A model generated the notes under the pieces. The model did not search any database and was not told where the DNA came from. It saw only the letters and a program-made list of their open reading frames with translations. Positions 14,203 through 23,359 of a stretch of 64,000 nt of DNA are shown in pieces; position 1 is the first letter of the stretch; every line of letters begins with the position of its first letter. A program made the position numbers and the translations under genes. The stretch spans positions 1 through 64,000 of the forward strand of contig JBBSMQ010000020.1 in the NCBI GenBank assembly GCA_038233075.1. Direction: 5' to 3'. The DNA comes from Iamia sp038233075. Lineage in GTDB: Bacteria > Actinomycetota > Acidimicrobiia > Acidimicrobiales > Iamiaceae.

Positions 14203-16350
14203 TCAGGCCGGCACGGTCACGGTGAGGAGGTGTCCGGGGTCGGCTGCGTGGCGGGCGACCCACAGGTCGTAGCGGCCGGGGCGCACCACCATGGCGTGGC
14301 GTTCGACGTCGCGCTCGGCCAGACGATCGAGTGGGACCACGACCTCGACCGCGGCTCGGGCGCCGGGGGCCACCTCGACCCGTGCGAAGCCGACCAGACG
14401 ACGGCGGGTCGCTTCTTCCCGCCGGGCGTAGACCTGGACCACGTCCGAGCCGTCGCGGTCGCCCGTGTTGTGCACGGCCGTGCGCACGCGCAGGACGGAC
14501 CCTTCCTCGACGGTGACCCCGGCCTCGTCCAGGGCGAACGTGGTGTAGCTGAGCCCCCAACCGAACGGCTGGGCCGGCTCCAGCCCCCGAGCCTCGGCCC
14601 GCCACCAGCCGTGCTCGGTGTCGTAGGTCGCGGCGGTGGCCTGGGCGTCGAAGGCGGGCAGGTCGCCCTCGTCGACGGGCACGGTGAAGGGCAGTCGGCC
14701 CGACGCGTCGACCACGCCCAGCAGGACGTCGGCCAGGCCGGGGCCGGCCTCCATCCCGCCGTACCAGGCCTGGACCACGGCCGGGACCCGCGCCTCCCAC
14801 TCGGAGCCCAGGATAGCGCTGCCCCCGACGAGCACGACCACGGTGCGGGGCGCACCGTCGGCCACGGCACGGATCAGGGCCACCCCGTCGGCGCGCAGCC
14901 GCAGCGAGGCCCGGTCGCCCCCGGTGCCGAACCCGCCGTCGGCGTCTCGGGCAACGACGTGAGGCGGGGCCTCGATGGCGTCTCCGGGTGCGACCGCAGC
15001 GTGGAAAGCGGCGGCTTCGGCCGGGTCGTCGGGCGGCGGCAACAGGTGGGCCAGGTGGCTCGTGTCGCCGATGTACTCGCCCTCGTCCTCGGCGGTGCAC
15101 CCGACCACGACGACCGCGACGTCGGCCTGCGTCGCGAGCCGGACGGCAGCGTCGAGGTCGGAGCCGCCGAGGTGGTCCACCCGGGCATCGGGGAGCGCGG
15201 CGCGCAGGCCGTCGAGGATGGTGGCGGCATCGGGCGCCCAGACGTCACTGGAGCCGCTGTCGCCCAGGTTCACCGTCGCCGCCAGCCGGCCCAGCACCGC
15301 GACCGCGCTCAGGGCGTCGGGATCCAGAGGGAGCACCGGCGTCAAGTCGACGGCTTCGTTGCGCAGCAGCACCACCGACCGTCGGGCGGTCTCGCGCGCC
15401 AGGGCCCGGTGCTCGGGGCAGGCCAGCACAGACCGGTCGGGTCGGGGGGCGGCGAGGACGTCCGCGAAGCGGAGTCGGGTGGCGAGCACCCGGGTGACGG
15501 CCCGGTCCACGTCGGCCCACGAGGCGGTGCCGTCGGCCAGGGCCGCCGGTAGGCCGTGGGCCCGAATCATCCGGAACGGCATCTCCACGTCGAGCCCGGC
15601 GTGCAGCGACCGCGCCGGGTCGCGCAGGCCGAAGATGAAGTCGCTGATGACCAAGCCCTCGAACTCCCACTCCTCGCGCAGCACCTCGGTGAGCAGCGCA
15701 GGGCTCTCGCCGCACCACTCGCCGTTCACGGCGTTGTAGGCACTCATCACCGCGGCCACGCCCTCGTCGACGACGCGTCGGAAGTGGGGCAGGTACACCT
15801 CGTGGAGGGCGACCTCGCCGACCTCCACGTCGACGGTGAAGCGGGCGTCCTCCATGGAGTTGCAGGCCAGGTGCTTCACGCAGGCCATGGCGTGGCGCTG
15901 CACGCCGCGGGTGAGGGCGGCGCCCATCTCGCCCACGTGGTGGGGATCCTCGCCGTAGGTCTCCTGGGCCCGGCCCCAGGCCGGGTGGCGCAGCAGGTTC
16001 ACGCAGACGCCACCGAAGAGGTCGGCTCCCACGGCTCTCACCTCTCGCCCGATGGCCTCGCCGATGCGCTCCTCCAGCTCGACGTCCCAGGTCGCGCCCC
16101 TCGCCATGCTCACCGGGAAGCAGGTGGCGCGATCGACCACCACCCCTCGGGGCCCGTCGGCGAAGGTGAAGCCCTCCACCCCGAGGCGCGGTACCCGCCC
16201 CGATGGGTAGGGAGCCCGGTGGTAGCCGCCCCGGGCCATGTGGTCGACCCCGGCCCAGAACGGCACGTCGCCGTCGAGGCACCCCAGCCGCTCGTCCTCG
16301 GTCATCGCCGCGACCAGCCGCTGCGCCTCGGCCTCCGCGTCCTCGATCAC
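14203..16350 (-). CDS. Glycoside hydrolase family 3 beta-glycosidase
   Basis: 715 residues. It has an N-terminal GH3 TIM barrel (FTFADGPRGVVVDRATCFP, WGRAQETYGEDPHHVGEMG, VKHLACNSMEDARFTVD) with the nucleophile Asp in GLVISDFIFG, then a GH3 C-terminal domain, and a fibronectin type III-like domain at the end (VLRVRTAVHNTGDRDGSDVV). No signal peptide, so cytoplasmic. GTG 16350 is preferred over GTG 16428 because a -10 box TACACT lies six bases upstream. It follows the toroid/glycosyltransferase fusion gene, suggesting shared carbohydrate metabolism. Substrate unknown. Confidence 0.9.
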   Translation of the reverse strand: MIEDAEAEAQRLVAAMTEDERLGCLDGDVPFWAGVDHMARGGYHRAPYPSGRVPRLGVEGFTFADGPRGVVVDRATCFPVSMARGATWDVELEERIGEAIGREVRAVGADLFGGVCVNLLRHPAWGRAQETYGEDPHHVGEMGAALTRGVQRHAMACVKHLACNSMEDARFTVDVEVGEVALHEVYLPHFRRVVDEGVAAVMSAYNAVNGEWCGESPALLTEVLREEWEFEGLVISDFIFGLRDPARSLHAGLDVEMPFRMIRAHGLPAALADGTASWADVDRAVTRVLATRLRFADVLAAPRPDRSVLACPEHRALARETARRSVVLLRNEAVDLTPVLPLDPDALSAVAVLGRLAATVNLGDSGSSDVWAPDAATILDGLRAALPDARVDHLGGSDLDAAVRLATQADVAVVVVGCTAEDEGEYIGDTSHLAHLLPPPDDPAEAAAFHAAVAPGDAIEAPPHVVARDADGGFGTGGDRASLRLRADGVALIRAVADGAPRTVVVLVGGSAILGSEWEARVPAVVQAWYGGMEAGPGLADVLLGVVDASGRLPFTVPVDEGDLPAFDAQATAATYDTEHGWWRAEARGLEPAQPFGWGLSYTTFALDEAGVTVEEGSVLRVRTAVHNTGDRDGSDVVQVYARREEATRRRLVGFARVEVAPGARAAVEVVVPLDRLAERDVERHAMVVRPGRYDLWVARHAADPGHLLTVTVPA

Positions 16351-16356
16351 GCCCGA

Positions 16357-16362
16357 AGTGTA
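16357..16362 (-). promoter_or_regulatory. -10 box of leaderless GH3 promoter
   Basis: TACACT on the minus strand, six bases before GTG 16350. It favours this start over the longer reading from 16428. Confidence 0.5.
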
Positions 16363-16496
16363 GGAACCGACCACGAGGGAGTGCGAGCCGCTCGGGCGCT
16401 CGCTCCCGGTCGAGGCGAGACGGGCCACCGACCCTGAGCACCCAGGGTGCTCATACCCGGGGGCCCGCTACATGCTGCGGCGGGCGGGCTTCACCC

Positions 16497-19157
16497 TCAT
16501 CGGTGGCGGTCGAGGACGATGGCCTCGAAGAGGTCCGCCGTGTGGGAGGCGAGACGCGTCCAGTCCAGCTGCTCGCGACGGCTCTCCGCCGCGGCGCGCG
16601 CCGCCGCCAACACGTCGGGGGTGAGGCCCTCGATGGCCGCGGCTATCGACGCCGTGGTGTGGCCGCAGGGGATGCCGGCGTCGCCCAGCGTCTCCACCAG
16701 GTAGCCCCAGTCGCTGCGCAGCACCGGCAGGCCCAGGCCCACGGCGTCGGCGGCGGCTCCAGTGGCGAGCATCTCGCCGTCGGGGTCGAACACCAGGGCC
16801 AGCACGTCGCAGGCCGCCAGACGGGTGGCGTAGGCGGCGGGGGCGACCATCCGGTACTCCGCGGCCACGGCGATGCGGTGGTCGTCGGGCACGACCTCGT
16901 CTCCCCCGAGTGACCAGCACACCAGCGACACGTCGTCCCGGTCGCACGCGGCGACCGCGTCGAGCACCTCCTGCACCCGCTTCTCGGCCCGGGGCGCGCC
17001 CACGACGCCGATGCGCAGCGCCACCGGGTCCAGCCCGAGGCGACGCTCGGCCTCGGCCCGATAGGGCAGACCGGCCGTCTCCCACAGCCCCCCGAAGTGA
17101 CCGTGGGGGATCACCTCGTGGCGGCAGTCGGGCCCGAACGAGTAGCGCCCCCGCATCAGGGCCTCGCCCCAGCTGCTGTGGTGGATCACGCCCCGGACCG
17201 CGGCGGCCCACGCCGCGTAGATGGGGTCGAAGGCCTCGGGCTGCTTCTGGTGGGGGGTGAGGTTGTGGGCCGTCCACACCACCGGCACGTCGTGGTCGGC
17301 CAACTCGGCGATGATCGCCTGGTGGGCGGCCGGGTCGTCGAAGGCCAGCCACTCGGGCCAGTGGAGGTGGACCAGGTCGCAGTCCACGAACCGGGTGTCG
17401 GGTGCGGCCCGCCACCCCACTGGTGGAGGCCCCACCACCACCCGATCAGTCATGGGCCCATAGAGCGAGCGGCTGTAGTGGTGGTCGGACTCGGTGGATG
17501 CCACCCGCAGCAGGGGGGTGACCCGGGCCCGGTAGGCGAGCTCGGTCGTGGGGTCGAGGTCGATCTGGTGGACCCGGGCGATCTCGGAGGTGGGGCTGAA
17601 CCACTCGGCCAGCCCGTCGACGGTGACGGTGGTGGTGGCGTGGCCGGTGGCGCACTCCCACTCGACACGCAGCGGGCGGTCGGCCACCTCGGGGATGGCC
17701 AGGCTGACCGTGCGGGGCGGGTCGTCGAAGCTGAGGTGGTCGTCGAGGACCACGGTGCGACCCTCGACGGTGAACCGGGCCGAGCGGTGACCCCTGAGCG
17801 GCGGACCGGGGTCGTCGCCGTCCAGGCCCCGACCCGACACGGGGAACCCGTCCCAGCGGGCCGTCAGCGAGCGGGGCCCGTGCTCCACCGAGGTGGGCAG
17901 GCCCCCGGCGGTGTAGCGGCTCAGCCCCGCGGTGACGAGCGGCGTCCACGTGGGCAGGTCCCGGTCGATGGGCACCTCCCATGTGCCGGGCTGGTGGAGG
18001 GCGGGAAGGTAGTGGCTGCGGGTGATGCCCACGAAGGGGATGACCAGATCGGCGCCGGTGCTCCGGTGGGCCCATGCCCCGGCGGGGCGGGCGTCCTCGA
18101 AGGCCACCCAGCGCTCCCCGTCGGGGTAGGCCTCGGCCACCGGGGCGGCGAGGAGGTCGGCCGGACCGCGCGCCAGGGCGCCGGCGGCCCAGGCCACCTT
18201 GCCCAGCAGGTCGAAGGTGAGCTGCAGGCGCCGGGCCGGGCCCCGGTAGCCGTCCTGGTTGCGATGTCGGTGGGCGGTGGCCACGCCGTCGGGATCGAAG
18301 CCCGCCCTCACCGTCTCGGCTGCGTCGGCGGCCCGCCGCAGCCACAGGCCGGCCCGGTCGGGGTCGTGGCCGTCGGCCAGGGCAAGGGCCCCAAGCTCCA
18401 GGGTCAGGGCCGCGGCCAGGTCACCCACCGATCGGCCCCACGCCACCGCCGAGCCGTCGCGGGCGCCGACCGTGGCCACCAGGTCGAGGGCCCGGTACAG
18501 CCCGTCGGCCCACACGGGGCCGATGCGGGGGGCCAGGGGCGCACAGAACAGCCAGACGTCCGCGGTGTAGATGTCGTAGCGACCGACCCGATCCTGGGAG
18601 TCGTCGAGGGCTCGCCGAGGGTTCTCGCCCAGCATCTCGACCACCCGCTCCACCAGGGAGTCGAGGCGCGATGTGTCGTCGGTGAGGCCGAGGTCGAGGC
18701 GGCTCTGCTCGCAGCGGGCCAGCACCGCGGCGTAGTTGCGGGGCAGCACGCCGGCGTCGAGCAGTTCGAGCCAGTCCGAGCTGTCGACGGCGACCTCCAG
18801 CTCTGCCCGCTGTGCCCCGTCGAGGGCCTCCAGCAACGGGTTTCCGGCGAAGGGACCGGCCCGCCGCAGCGTCTCGGCGATGCGATAGGAGAAGAACGTG
18901 TGGGTCGAGGAGCCGTTGACCTTCCCGAGGAGGCGGATCAGCACACCGTCGAGGTCCTCGCCCCCGATGCGGGTGACCCCGGCCTCGGCCAGGTGCGTGA
19001 GCGTGAAGCACAGGTCGGCTCGGACGTCGGCCGCCACCTCGTGGCCCGCGAAGGCGCCCGGGAGACGCCATCCCGGCAGGTGATGACGCTCGGCCGCCTC
19101 CAGTGTGGCCACCGTCCAGGCGATGAGGCGGGTCGACAGCTCGGCCGCGGTGGTCAC
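16497..19157 (-). CDS. Fusion of an alpha-toroid/beta-sandwich module with a GT4-like glycosyltransferase
   Basis: 886 residues, GTG start. Residues ~1-330 are helix-rich, like the alpha/alpha toroid of heparinase/alginate-lyase-type enzymes (KVNGSSTHTFFSYRIAETLR, YDIYTADVWLFCAPLAPRIG). Residues ~400-560 look like a beta-sandwich (ARFTVEGRTVVLDDHLSFDD). From about 569 a GT-B glycosyltransferase follows: DLVHLHWPEWLAF, VVWTAHNLTPHQKQPEAF, RIGVVGAPRAEKRVQEVLDA, and the donor-site end GAAADAVGLGLPVLRSDWGY. An internal ATG at 17453 could start the transferase alone. The toroid assignment is by resemblance only. The GH3 gene lies 146 bases downstream. Confidence 0.75.
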   Translation of the reverse strand: MTTAAELSTRLIAWTVATLEAAERHHLPGWRLPGAFAGHEVAADVRADLCFTLTHLAEAGVTRIGGEDLDGVLIRLLGKVNGSSTHTFFSYRIAETLRRAGPFAGNPLLEALDGAQRAELEVAVDSSDWLELLDAGVLPRNYAAVLARCEQSRLDLGLTDDTSRLDSLVERVVEMLGENPRRALDDSQDRVGRYDIYTADVWLFCAPLAPRIGPVWADGLYRALDLVATVGARDGSAVAWGRSVGDLAAALTLELGALALADGHDPDRAGLWLRRAADAAETVRAGFDPDGVATAHRHRNQDGYRGPARRLQLTFDLLGKVAWAAGALARGPADLLAAPVAEAYPDGERWVAFEDARPAGAWAHRSTGADLVIPFVGITRSHYLPALHQPGTWEVPIDRDLPTWTPLVTAGLSRYTAGGLPTSVEHGPRSLTARWDGFPVSGRGLDGDDPGPPLRGHRSARFTVEGRTVVLDDHLSFDDPPRTVSLAIPEVADRPLRVEWECATGHATTTVTVDGLAEWFSPTSEIARVHQIDLDPTTELAYRARVTPLLRVASTESDHHYSRSLYGPMTDRVVVGPPPVGWRAAPDTRFVDCDLVHLHWPEWLAFDDPAAHQAIIAELADHDVPVVWTAHNLTPHQKQPEAFDPIYAAWAAAVRGVIHHSSWGEALMRGRYSFGPDCRHEVIPHGHFGGLWETAGLPYRAEAERRLGLDPVALRIGVVGAPRAEKRVQEVLDAVAACDRDDVSLVCWSLGGDEVVPDDHRIAVAAEYRMVAPAAYATRLAACDVLALVFDPDGEMLATGAAADAVGLGLPVLRSDWGYLVETLGDAGIPCGHTTASIAAAIEGLTPDVLAAARAAAESRREQLDWTRLASHTADLFEAIVLDRHR

Positions 19158-19253
19158 GGTCGGTCCGTCGACGGGATCGGGTCTGAGGGTCGGTTCCGCG
19201 CCGCGAACATGGTCGGGGACACTACGGGCACCGGGCTGCGGTGGAGGCCGACG

Positions 19254-20486
19254 TCAGGCGACGATCGCCTGGCTGACCAGCTGGGACAGGGCGTCGCGGA
19301 TGGGGTGGGTGCTCGACGGCAGGAGCTGGGTGAGGAACACGGCGGTGATGTCCTCCACCGGGTCGACCCAGAAGCTGGTGCTGGCAGCGCCGCCCCAGGT
19401 GTAGGTGCCGGGCGAGCCCAGGACCCGGGTGGCGACCGGGTCGAGGCTGACCGCGAACCCCAGGCCGAAGCCCACGCCGTCGTAGGTGGTCTCGGCGAAC
19501 AGCGGGCGCCCGTACGCCTCCAGGTCGACGCCGCCGGGCAGGTGGTTCCGGGTCATGTAGCCGAGGGTGCGATCCGAGAGCAGGCGCGCGCCGTCGCCCT
19601 CGCCGCCCCGACGCAGCATGTCGGCGAAGCGCAGGTAGTCGGCCGCGGTCGAGACCAGGCCCCCGCCGCCGGAGAGGAACGTCGGGGTGCCGTGGGCGAC
19701 CGGCCCGATCTCATCGAAGCGGGTGGCCCGGCCGTCCTGACCGGGCACGTACAGGCCGGCCAGTCGGTCGCGCTGGTCGTCGGGGAGCCCGAACCGGGTG
19801 TCGACCATGCCCAGCGGGCCCAGGATGCGTTCGGTGAAGAAGGTGTCGAGGCTCTGCCCCGACAGCACCTCGACGAGGTGGCCGAGGACATCGGTCGCCA
19901 CCGAGTAGGTCCACTCCGAGCCGGGCTGGAACAGCAGCGGCAGCGAGGCCCAGGTCTCGCAGGCGGTCGCGAGGTCGACATCCGGGGGGTTGCCGAAGTC
20001 GTAGCCGTGGTCGCGGTACAGGGCGTCGACCGCGTCGGCGCGGTGGAAGCCGTAGGTGAGCCCGGCGGTGTGGGTGAGCAGGTGCCAGATCCGGATGGGC
20101 TCGATGGCGGGCTCGGTCTCGATCTCGGTGCCCGACCCGGAGCGGTAGACGACGAGGTCCTCGAAGCAGGGGATCCAGCGCGACACCGGGTCCTTCAGCG
20201 CGAAGGCTCCCTCCTCGTAGAGCATCATTGCCGCCACCGAGGTGATCGGCTTGGTCATGGAGTAGATGCGGAAGATCGTGTCGTCCTCGACCGCCAGGCC
20301 GGCCTCGATGTCGCGGCGCCCGTGACGGGCGACGTGGGCCACCTGGCCGTGGCGGGTCAGGGCGAAGAGCCACCCGGGCAGGCGTCCGTCCTCGACGTAC
20401 CGGGTGAGGTGGTGGTCGATCCGCGCCAGGCGGTCGGCGTCCAGACCCACGTCGGCCGGGTCGACCTCGACCTCGAGACAGGTCAC
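19254..20486 (-). CDS. Serine hydrolase, beta-lactamase class C/EstB-like
   Basis: 410 residues, GTG start. The nucleophile motif SxxK is SMTK in FRIYSMTKPITSVAAMMLYE. The second motif position is Tyr in EWTYSVATDVLGHLVEVLSG. The KTG triad is replaced by WGG (TYTWGGAASTSFWVDP), as in esterase-like members. No signal peptide, so probably an intracellular esterase rather than a resistance enzyme. It is the first of three minus-strand genes leading to the GH3 gene, but a 96-base gap separates it from the next. Confidence 0.88.
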   Translation of the reverse strand: MTCLEVEVDPADVGLDADRLARIDHHLTRYVEDGRLPGWLFALTRHGQVAHVARHGRRDIEAGLAVEDDTIFRIYSMTKPITSVAAMMLYEEGAFALKDPVSRWIPCFEDLVVYRSGSGTEIETEPAIEPIRIWHLLTHTAGLTYGFHRADAVDALYRDHGYDFGNPPDVDLATACETWASLPLLFQPGSEWTYSVATDVLGHLVEVLSGQSLDTFFTERILGPLGMVDTRFGLPDDQRDRLAGLYVPGQDGRATRFDEIGPVAHGTPTFLSGGGGLVSTAADYLRFADMLRRGGEGDGARLLSDRTLGYMTRNHLPGGVDLEAYGRPLFAETTYDGVGFGLGFAVSLDPVATRVLGSPGTYTWGGAASTSFWVDPVEDITAVFLTQLLPSSTHPIRDALSQLVSQAIVA

Positions 20487-20606
20487 GGGCAGGGCTCGAT
20501 CGTGGTCATGCCCGCACCGTAGGTCCGGCCGCCACCCGTCGCGACCCTGTCGTCGACGACCCCCGCGCTGACCCGACGGTCCCTCCGCCCCGCCGAGCGG
20601 GTGCCT

Positions 20607-21743
20607 TCAGCCCTCGTCGGACTCGAGGAGGGCGACATCGGGTCCGGCGTCGGCCACCACCTGCTCCAGGACCTCGGTCGGGTCGGCATCGAGCTTCACG
20701 ACCTCGTCGAAGAAGTCGAGCGTGGCCGTGGTGACCACCGTCGAGTCCTCGCTATTCAGGCCCTGGACGTAGGGCGGGATGTGCTCGCCGCCCAGCAGCC
20801 GCACCAGCCACCACGGGGGTCCCACGGCCTCGGACACCTCGGCCGAGCGGCCATAGGGCACGGTGTCGTCGCTGTCGCCGTGGATGATGAGCAGCGGGGG
20901 CCCGTCCTCGACGGGGGGGCCGCCCTCGGGGGCGTCGTCGCCGCCCAGGCCGGGCACGTAGGCGCCGGCCCACTCGGCCACGGCGTCGACCCGGTCGTCG
21001 CGACAGCAGGGGTTGTAGCCGGCGCCGAGTGAGGTGAAGCCGCCGAGGGAGTGGCCGGCGATGGCGATGTGCTCGCTGTCGATCTCGTCGGCCAGGGGAT
21101 CATCGTCGGGCCGGTCGACGGCCCAGTCGATGAGGGCGGAGACGTCGGCCGGCTGGTTCGCCAGGTCCCCGGGCTGGGGACCGCCCGGTGACTCCTGGTT
21201 GGACAGGGGGTAGGTAGGGGCGACCACCATGTATCCCGCCGAGGCCCACACCCGCAGGGTGGTGGCGTAGCTGGGCCCGGTACCGCCGAGGCCGTGGGAG
21301 AACACGACGAGCGGCCAGGGGCCGGGCTCGGGGGGGGCGTCGGGGGTGTCCTCTGCTTCGACGTAGGTGCCCTCGGCCGGGTAGAGGACGAGGACGGGCA
21401 GGGTGCGCTCCGGGAGCTCGCCCTGATCGCCCTGGGCCGGGGTGACCCGGGTGTCGTCGACGACGGTGTCGGTGGTCGAGCCCACGGCGTAGGTGCCGAC
21501 CTCGACCACCGGCGGGGCGTCGACCACCGTGGTCGGGGCCGCGGCGGTCGTCGGTCCGGCGGTGGTCGTCGACCCGTCGGCGCTGGCCGTGGTCGTCGCC
21601 CCCGCCTCGGTGGTGGGAGCTGAGGTGGTGCTCTCGTTGCTGCTGCACCCGGCCACGGCCAGCAGCAGGGCCACGATGAGCACCGCGGCTCGCGGGCCCG
21701 TGCGATGGAAAGGACGGGCGAACGGCGGCGGGTCAGTGGTCAC
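20607..21743 (-). CDS. Lipoprotein alpha/beta hydrolase (dienelactone/PETase-like fold)
   Basis: 378 residues from GTG 21743. The N-terminus has a hydrophobic signal and lipobox (LLLAVAGC), so it is probably membrane-anchored outside the cell. A Thr/Ala-rich linker of ~60 residues follows. The hydrolase domain shows the oxyanion loop VVFSHGLGGTG, nucleophile elbow IAGHSLGGF, acid in IIHGDSDDTVPY, and His in LLGGEHIPP. It resembles the family that includes platelet-activating-factor acetylhydrolase-like and cutinase/PETase-like enzymes; the substrate is unknown. A -10 box six bases before the GTG supports this start. Confidence 0.85.
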   Translation of the reverse strand: MTTDPPPFARPFHRTGPRAAVLIVALLLAVAGCSSNESTTSAPTTEAGATTTASADGSTTTAGPTTAAAPTTVVDAPPVVEVGTYAVGSTTDTVVDDTRVTPAQGDQGELPERTLPVLVLYPAEGTYVEAEDTPDAPPEPGPWPLVVFSHGLGGTGPSYATTLRVWASAGYMVVAPTYPLSNQESPGGPQPGDLANQPADVSALIDWAVDRPDDDPLADEIDSEHIAIAGHSLGGFTSLGAGYNPCCRDDRVDAVAEWAGAYVPGLGGDDAPEGGPPVEDGPPLLIIHGDSDDTVPYGRSAEVSEAVGPPWWLVRLLGGEHIPPYVQGLNSEDSTVVTTATLDFFDEVVKLDADPTEVLEQVVADAGPDVALLESDEG

Positions 21744-21749
21744 CGCCGC

Positions 21750-21755
21750 ACGATA
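21750..21755 (-). promoter_or_regulatory. -10 box of leaderless lipoprotein-hydrolase promoter
   Basis: TATCGT on the minus strand, six bases before GTG 21743. No Shine-Dalgarno sequence is present. Confidence 0.55.
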
Positions 21756-21823
21756 GGGGGGCGCGCGCCGGCCGCAGCCGTCACGTCCGGGATGTCGACG
21801 GCGGGGCCCGGTCAGGGCCGTTC

Positions 21824-22303
21824 CTAGGCCAGGGCCTTCTCGATGTCGCCCTTGAGCTTCTCGGGCTTGGTGATGGTGGCGTAGCGCTTGATGGGCGTGC
21901 CGTCCCGGCCCACCAGGAACTTGGTGAAGTTCCACCTGATCTTGTCTCCCATCACGCCGCCCTTCTCCTGGCGCAGCCACCGGTAGAGGGGGTGGGCGCC
22001 GTCGCCGTTGACGTCGATCTTGGCGAACATCGGGAAGGTGACCCCGTAGTTCACCTGGCAGAACTCCTGGATCTCCTCCTCAGTGCCTGGCTCCTGGTTC
22101 TTGAACTGGTCGCAGGGGAACCCGAGGACTACCAGGCCCTTGTCGGCGTAGGTCTCGTACAGCTCCTCCAGGCCCTCGTACTGGGGGGTGAAGCCGCACT
22201 TGGAGGCGGTGTTGACCACCAGGAGGGCCTTTCCCTCGTAGCTGGAGAGATCGACCTCCTCGCCCGAGAGGGAGTCAGCAGAGAAGTCGTACAGCGTGGT
22301 CAT
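21824..22303 (-). CDS. Glutathione peroxidase-family thiol peroxidase
   Basis: 159 residues, full length. The peroxidatic Cys is in VVNTASKCGFTPQYEGLEEL; the tetrad partners are Gln in GFPCDQFKNQEPG and Trp-Asn in KIRWNFTKFLV. GFPCDQF carries the second Cys position used by thioredoxin-dependent members. As actinobacteria lack glutathione, thioredoxin or mycothiol is the likely reductant. GAAGGTGAG precedes the ATG. A 289-base stretch separates it from the divergent sigma factor gene; I see no gene in that stretch. Confidence 0.95.
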   Translation of the reverse strand: MTTLYDFSADSLSGEEVDLSSYEGKALLVVNTASKCGFTPQYEGLEELYETYADKGLVVLGFPCDQFKNQEPGTEEEIQEFCQVNYGVTFPMFAKIDVNGDGAHPLYRWLRQEKGGVMGDKIRWNFTKFLVGRDGTPIKRYATITKPEKLKGDIEKALA

Positions 22304-22592
22304 GTCTCACCTTCGTGGGGTCGGCCCGCGCCTCGTTGGCGGCACACGGGATTTCGGTGCACCGACACCGGCGGATGCCACAAGTGTGACACGGCTCGCC
22401 GTTCGGTCATGGTGGGGAGAGGCAGCCCTCGTCCCCCAGGAGGTCCAACCGTGAGCAGCCCCCTGTCCGCGATCCCCATCTCCCCTCCATCCCCTGGTCG
22501 TCGGGCGTGCGACCGCGCCCGTGAGTGTCCTCGCTCCGCCTGAGCCGACCCTGGCCCTCCGCGGGACCCGCGCGCCCTCACCCGTGTCTGCC

Positions 22593-23159
22593 ATGGTGGC
22601 GATCGTGACCGATAGGGAGGAGGCCGAGGAGCTGTTCTCCGCCGCTCGTCGCGGTTCGGCCCAGGCCTGGTCCGACCTGTACGTCCTCGTCCGTCCCGAC
22701 CTCTTCCGCTATGCCCGGGTCCGGCTGGCCACCGACGACCAGGCCGAGGATGCCGTCAGCGAGACCATGGCCCGCGCCATCGCGGCCTCGGATCGCTACC
22801 GCCCCGGCGCCGGTCCCGTCGCCTGGCTCGCGGGGATCTGTCGCAACGTCGTCTTCGAGACCTACCGCGCCGGGGGACGGCTGCGGACCACCGACCCCGA
22901 CCAGATGACGGACGGCGCCAACCCGGCACCGGAGCCGGGTCCGGCCGAGCGGGTGGTGCTGGAAGCCGACGCCGTCGAGCTGCGCGCCGCGTTCGATCAG
23001 CTGGGCCCCGACGATCAGGAGGTCCTCCTCCTGCGCGTGGTCGCCGGGCTCGAGGCGGGCGAGGTGGCCTCCGCCCTAGGCAAGCGGACCGGCGCGGTGC
23101 GCATGGCCCAGTCGCGCGCCCTCGGGCGTCTGCGCCAGTTGGTGGAGGACGACCAGTGA
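22593..23159 (+). CDS. ECF-type RNA polymerase sigma factor
   Basis: 188 residues from ATG 22593; an earlier GTG at 22521 is possible and no ribosome-binding site decides. Sigma region 2: LYVLVRPDLFRYARVRLATD, then DQAEDAVSETMARAIAASD and GPVAWLAGICRNVVFETYRA. Region 4: DQEVLLLRVVAGLEAGEVAS, then ALGKRTGAVRMAQSRALGRL. The stop overlaps the next small ORF by four bases. The putative anti-sigma gene follows that ORF, so the three are probably co-regulated. Confidence 0.9.
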   Translation: MVAIVTDREEAEELFSAARRGSAQAWSDLYVLVRPDLFRYARVRLATDDQAEDAVSETMARAIAASDRYRPGAGPVAWLAGICRNVVFETYRAGGRLRTTDPDQMTDGANPAPEPGPAERVVLEADAVELRAAFDQLGPDDQEVLLLRVVAGLEAGEVASALGKRTGAVRMAQSRALGRLRQLVEDDQ

Positions 23160-23359
23160 ACGCCCGACCGATGATCCCTCGCCTCCCCTCTGTCTCTCGC
23201 CGCGTCGGGTCCGGTGGTGCACCGATGAGCGAGCGCAGCGAGCGAACCAGGCAGCACGGGCTCTCCGGCGGCGGAGCTTGCGGAGCCGGCGGTTCTCATT
23301 GGTGCCCGGCGATGATCGAGGCCCTTGGTGTGCGTGATGACTGGATGGCGGACCGATGA
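23156..23359 (+). CDS. Small ORF coupled between sigma factor and membrane protein
   Basis: 67 residues. Its GTG overlaps the sigma stop (GTGA) and its stop overlaps the next ATG (ATGA), so the frame is tightly coupled on both sides. The middle contains MSERSERTRQHG followed by GGGACGAGGSHWC. G/C bias at third codon positions is weaker than in neighbours. The MSERSER part copies a start-codon sequence seen at other genes here, so this may be an intergenic repeat that became readable. No family recognised. Confidence 0.4.
   Translation: MNARPMIPRLPSVSRRVGSGGAPMSERSERTRQHGLSGGGACGAGGSHWCPAMIEALGVRDDWMADR

Noticed and set aside
22304..22592. Possible riboswitch or regulatory RNA in the gap between glutathione peroxidase and the sigma factor gene
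   Set aside because: No extended conserved structure or known motif seen; only short inverted words.
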